Source: Rhodospirillaceae bacterium (GTDB lineage Bacteria > Pseudomonadota > Alphaproteobacteria > CADEGL01). From it: a DNA stretch of 10,336 nt. Location: assembly GCA_018699755.1 (NCBI GenBank), contig JABIRQ010000177.1:1-10336 (forward strand), in the 5' to 3' direction. Positions 8,350 through 10,336 of the stretch are shown here, one piece after another (positions within the stretch are counted from its first letter, which is position 1; each line of letters begins with the position of its first letter). The translations under genes were made by a program, and so were the position numbers. The notes beneath the pieces are model-generated. The model had not been told where the DNA came from, made no database searches, and saw only the letters and a program-made list of their open reading frames with translations.

Positions 8350-8382
8350 AAAAAGAAACGGCCCTGCATTGCCGCCGGGCCG
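8350..8382 (-). terminator. Intrinsic terminator of the hsp20 gene
   Basis: Read on the minus strand, CGGCCC (8382-8377) pairs with GGGCCG (8364-8359) around a 12-nt loop and is followed by TTTCTTTTT (8358-8350). It starts 25 nt after the stop codon of the small heat-shock gene and points the same way. Confidence 0.7.
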
Positions 8383-8407
8383 GTCATGCGTCGATCCATG
8401 ATCTGGG

Positions 8408-8851
8408 CTAGGACTTCTTGAGCGCGATCTTCTTGGTCTTGGTCGCGGCCTTGGCCGATTTCGGCACGCTCACGGTCAACACGCCCTTGTCGAAGCCGGC
8501 CTCGATCTTGCCGGCGTCGATGCCCTCGGGCAGCCGGAAGGAGCGTTGGAAGGAGCCGTAGCGCCGCTCGGTGATGTGCATATCCTTCTCTGCCTGATCG
8601 CTCTCCTCGCGCTTCTCGCCCTTGATGGTCAGGACGTCGTCGGCCAGGGTGACCTCTACGTCGTCCTCGCTCATCCCCGGCAATTCGGCGGTGATCTTGA
8701 GCGCCTTGTCCGTTTCGCCGACATCGACCTCCGGGGTCAGGGCGCGCCAGTTTCTGCCGAAGCCGCGCGGGAAGCCGGCCGTCGGCAGGCCGCGCATGAC
8801 ATTGTCGAACAGGTCGTCGATCTCGTGCCGAAGATCGAGGAAGGGATGCAT
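8408..8851 (-). CDS. Hsp20 / alpha-crystallin small heat-shock protein
   Basis: ATP-independent holdase chaperone that binds unfolding proteins in the cytoplasm and hands them to DnaK/ClpB. The 147-residue product has a short N-terminal arm (MHPFLDLRHEIDDLFDNVM), the alpha-crystallin domain at ~37-133 with ELPGM (56-60), VLTIKGEK (73-80) and the hallmark AGFDKGVLTVSVPK (118-131), and a Lys/Ala-rich C-terminal tail ending KKIALKKS. The I-A-L near the end may serve as the IxI-type oligomerisation motif. The N-terminal arm is short: many class members have ~20 more residues before the DPF/HPF motif. An in-frame TGA about 10 codons upstream and the lack of any other start codon there fix the ATG at 8851. 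GGAG at 8860-8857 is the likely ribosome site, and it lies within a small GC hairpin. Divergent from the Sel1/peptidoglycan-binding gene across 42 bp. Confidence 0.95.
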   Translation of the reverse strand: MHPFLDLRHEIDDLFDNVMRGLPTAGFPRGFGRNWRALTPEVDVGETDKALKITAELPGMSEDDVEVTLADDVLTIKGEKREESDQAEKDMHITERRYGSFQRSFRLPEGIDAGKIEAGFDKGVLTVSVPKSAKAATKTKKIALKKS

Positions 8852-8865
8852 CGCGCTCCAGCGCG
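8852..8865 (-). promoter_or_regulatory. GC hairpin enclosing the hsp20 ribosome-binding site
   Basis: Immediately before the hsp20 ATG the minus strand reads CGCGCTGGAGCGCG. CGCGC and GCGCG can pair (5 bp) leaving TGGA in the loop, so the GGAG Shine-Dalgarno is partly sequestered. The stem abuts the start codon. This arrangement could limit translation until heat melts it, as in RNA thermometers of small heat-shock genes, but it does not match the ROSE or fourU patterns. The short leader and all-GC stem leave the role uncertain. Confidence 0.3.
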
Positions 8866-8893
8866 CCGGCGCCTCGTATCAAGGAGGATCACA

Positions 8894-10336
8894 ATGAACT
8901 TCCGACGCATCGGAATCGCGGTCGCCTTTTGCGGCCTGTTGAGCGCACCAGCCGCCGCCGATTACGCGACCGGCTTGACGGCGTTTCGCACGGGCGACTT
9001 CGCCACCGCGGTGGTCGAGTTGCAGGTCTCCGCCGAAATCGGCGACGCCGATTCCCAGTATCTCTTGGGACAGATCAACGAGAACGGGCTCGGCGTCCCG
9101 CAGAATTTCCTGCGCGCCCATGTCTGGTACAACCTCGCGGCCGCGAGCGGCCACGAGGCCGCCGCGAACGCGCGCGACGCCTTGGCCAAACGGATGGCGC
9201 CGGACCAGGTTGCCAAAGCCCAATCCCGCGCCTCCGAATGGCTGCCCGTGGACGCAGGCGATCGCGGCCCGCTTGCCTTCTCCGTGGCCAACACCCAACA
9301 AATGTTAATCGACCTTGGCTACGACCCAGGCTCGGCGGACGGCATTCTCAAGACCCAGACCCGGGCCGCGATCCGCAAATACCAGGAGAAAGCCAAGCTC
9401 CCGACCGATGGTCGGTTGACGCCCGAACTCTTCTCCCGTCTCGTCAAATCTGCCGGCCGCGAGGTTCAAGCAGCGAAGGCGACCGAGACCATGGCCGCGC
9501 CTGCGCCGCAGCCGGCCCAGCCCGCCGCGCAGGAAGATCCCGCGACGAAGCTGGTGACCGATATCCAGGCGCGCTTGCGCCAACTCGGCTACGCCGTGCC
9601 TTCGGTCAGCGGAAGAATCGATGAGGAAACGCGGACGGCGATCCGCACCTACGAAGCGGATCAGGGCATGCCCGTCACCGGCCAAGCCAGCCAAGCCGTG
9701 CTCGACCGTATGGTCGCTCAGGACCGTGCCAAGGCCGCCGACGAGCGCAACCTGATCCAGACCGTGCAGTCCCGCCTCAACGCCTTGGGCTACGACGCCG
9801 GCCCGGCGGACGGCGCCATGGGCGGCCGCACAACGAGCGCTATCCAATTGTTCGAGAAGGAACGCGGCCTGCCGGTGACCGGAAACCCGTCGGCCGAACT
9901 CGCCGCCAATCTCGATGCCGCGCTCGGCGAGCGCGAGGCCGCCGAAGGCAAGAAGGAGGAGAAAAAGGACGCACCCGCACCCAAGGCCGAACTCGTCCTG
10001 GCGGTCGAGACCGAACTGAACAAGCGCGGCTATAACGCGGGCGTCGAGGACGGCACCGTCACCGAGGACACCGAGATCGCCGTCAGCGCCTACCAGAAGG
10101 ATGCCGGCATCGAGGTGAACGGCATGGTCACGGAGGAACTGCTCGCCCATATCGAGGCGAATACGCCGTCCGAGGCCGACGATGCAATGTCACCGGCCCA
10201 GATCACGGATCTGGAACGCGAGTTGGAGGCGCGCGGCTACCGCGCCGGGGCCGTCGACGGGCGGGTCGACGGCGATCTGCGCGCCGCGATCCGCATGTAC
10301 CAGGCCGATTCGGGCGTCGAAGTGACGGGCGAACCG
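8894..10336 (+). CDS. Secreted Sel1-repeat protein with at least five peptidoglycan-binding-type repeats (partial, 3' end outside window)
   Basis: The frame is open for 481 residues to the last base, so the C-terminus is missing. AAGGAGG at 8881-8887, 6 nt before the ATG, fixes the start. Residues 1-22 form a Sec signal peptide (MNFRR basic, then a hydrophobic core, cleavage after APAAA); the Cys at 13 lacks a lipobox. A Sel1-type region spans ~26-118 (AEIGDADSQYLLGQINENG and RAHVWYNLAAASGHEAA). PG_binding_1-like repeats follow at ~128-186, 218-274, 287-343, 365-420 and 434 onward, each with L-x-x-LGY/RGY, a DG turn, TxxAIxxY/F and a final VTG/VNG-type turn. Pro/Ala/Gln- and Lys/Glu-rich linkers separate them (~187-217, 344-364). 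The protein should act in the periplasm, binding the cell wall or related glycans; no catalytic domain is seen so far. A C-terminal enzyme may lie beyond the window. Confidence 0.88.
   Translation, partial: MNFRRIGIAVAFCGLLSAPAAADYATGLTAFRTGDFATAVVELQVSAEIGDADSQYLLGQINENGLGVPQNFLRAHVWYNLAAASGHEAAANARDALAKRMAPDQVAKAQSRASEWLPVDAGDRGPLAFSVANTQQMLIDLGYDPGSADGILKTQTRAAIRKYQEKAKLPTDGRLTPELFSRLVKSAGREVQAAKATETMAAPAPQPAQPAAQEDPATKLVTDIQARLRQLGYAVPSVSGRIDEETRTAIRTYEADQGMPVTGQASQAVLDRMVAQDRAKAADERNLIQTVQSRLNALGYDAGPADGAMGGRTTSAIQLFEKERGLPVTGNPSAELAANLDAALGEREAAEGKKEEKKDAPAPKAELVLAVETELNKRGYNAGVEDGTVTEDTEIAVSAYQKDAGIEVNGMVTEELLAHIEANTPSEADDAMSPAQITDLERELEARGYRAGAVDGRVDGDLRAAIRMYQADSGVEVTGEP

Noticed and set aside
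8253..8411. 52-codon plus-strand frame with GGGAGG close to its ATG
   Set aside because: The purine stretch is too close to the start, the frame runs through two terminator hairpins, and the product is low in complexity and has no features.
8226..8882. 218-codon minus-strand frame overlapping hsp20 in another frame
   Set aside because: Arg/Gly-rich shadow of the Hsp20 gene, which has the full alpha-crystallin signature in its own frame.
8877..8883. CTTGATA on the minus strand as a heat-shock sigma factor -35 for hsp20
   Set aside because: No CCCCAT-like -10 at the required distance; the following bases are GC-rich without a match, and transcription would start at the ATG itself.

Overview
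The window looks like chromosomal DNA from a high-GC alphaproteobacterium, most likely of the Rhodospirillales type. The clues are the GC-rich third codon positions of the core genes, the family of the long acyl-CoA dehydrogenase, the TPR-glycosyltransferase architecture and the exported Sel1/peptidoglycan-binding protein. The lineage is inferred from protein style; no rRNA or other marker gene is present.

Left part (1-3490). A TPR/glycosyltransferase-like gene runs off the left edge on the minus strand. It is divergent from a Sua5-type threonylcarbamoyl-AMP synthase (972-1991, tRNA t6A modification). A D-2-hydroxyglutarate/D-lactate dehydrogenase-type flavoprotein follows (2051-3490) with a complete FAD site and metal site.

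Middle part (3521-6158). Three minus-strand genes of unknown function form a block that differs in base composition from the core: the gaps at 4067-4202 and 6159-6230 are AT-rich (about 38% GC in 4101-4200 and 34% in 6161-6230, hand counted, against 66% in 7501-7600). The leading gene has no signal peptide. It encodes a peptidoglycan-binding-like module, a long hydrophobic segment and a charged C-terminal domain that I do not recognise. A Trp-rich 214-residue protein follows 36 nt downstream, and a 181-residue protein with its own candidate promoter comes last. The layout suggests an acquired effector/partner (toxin/immunity-like) cassette. This is an inference and the main novelty candidate of the window.

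Right part (6334-10336). A 597-residue acyl-CoA dehydrogenase of the DmdC-like long class is followed by a 280-bp intergenic region dense in stem-loops. These include two candidate terminators for the dehydrogenase strand, one for the opposite strand, and a CRP-like palindrome. Then come a minus-strand Hsp20 small heat-shock protein and, divergent from it across only 42 bp, a secreted Sel1 protein with at least five peptidoglycan-binding-type repeats that runs off the right edge.

The two flavoenzymes flanking the cassette belong to families that usually pass electrons to electron-transfer flavoprotein. No other pathway link between the genes is evident. No tRNA, rRNA, transposase, integrase or CRISPR array was seen.
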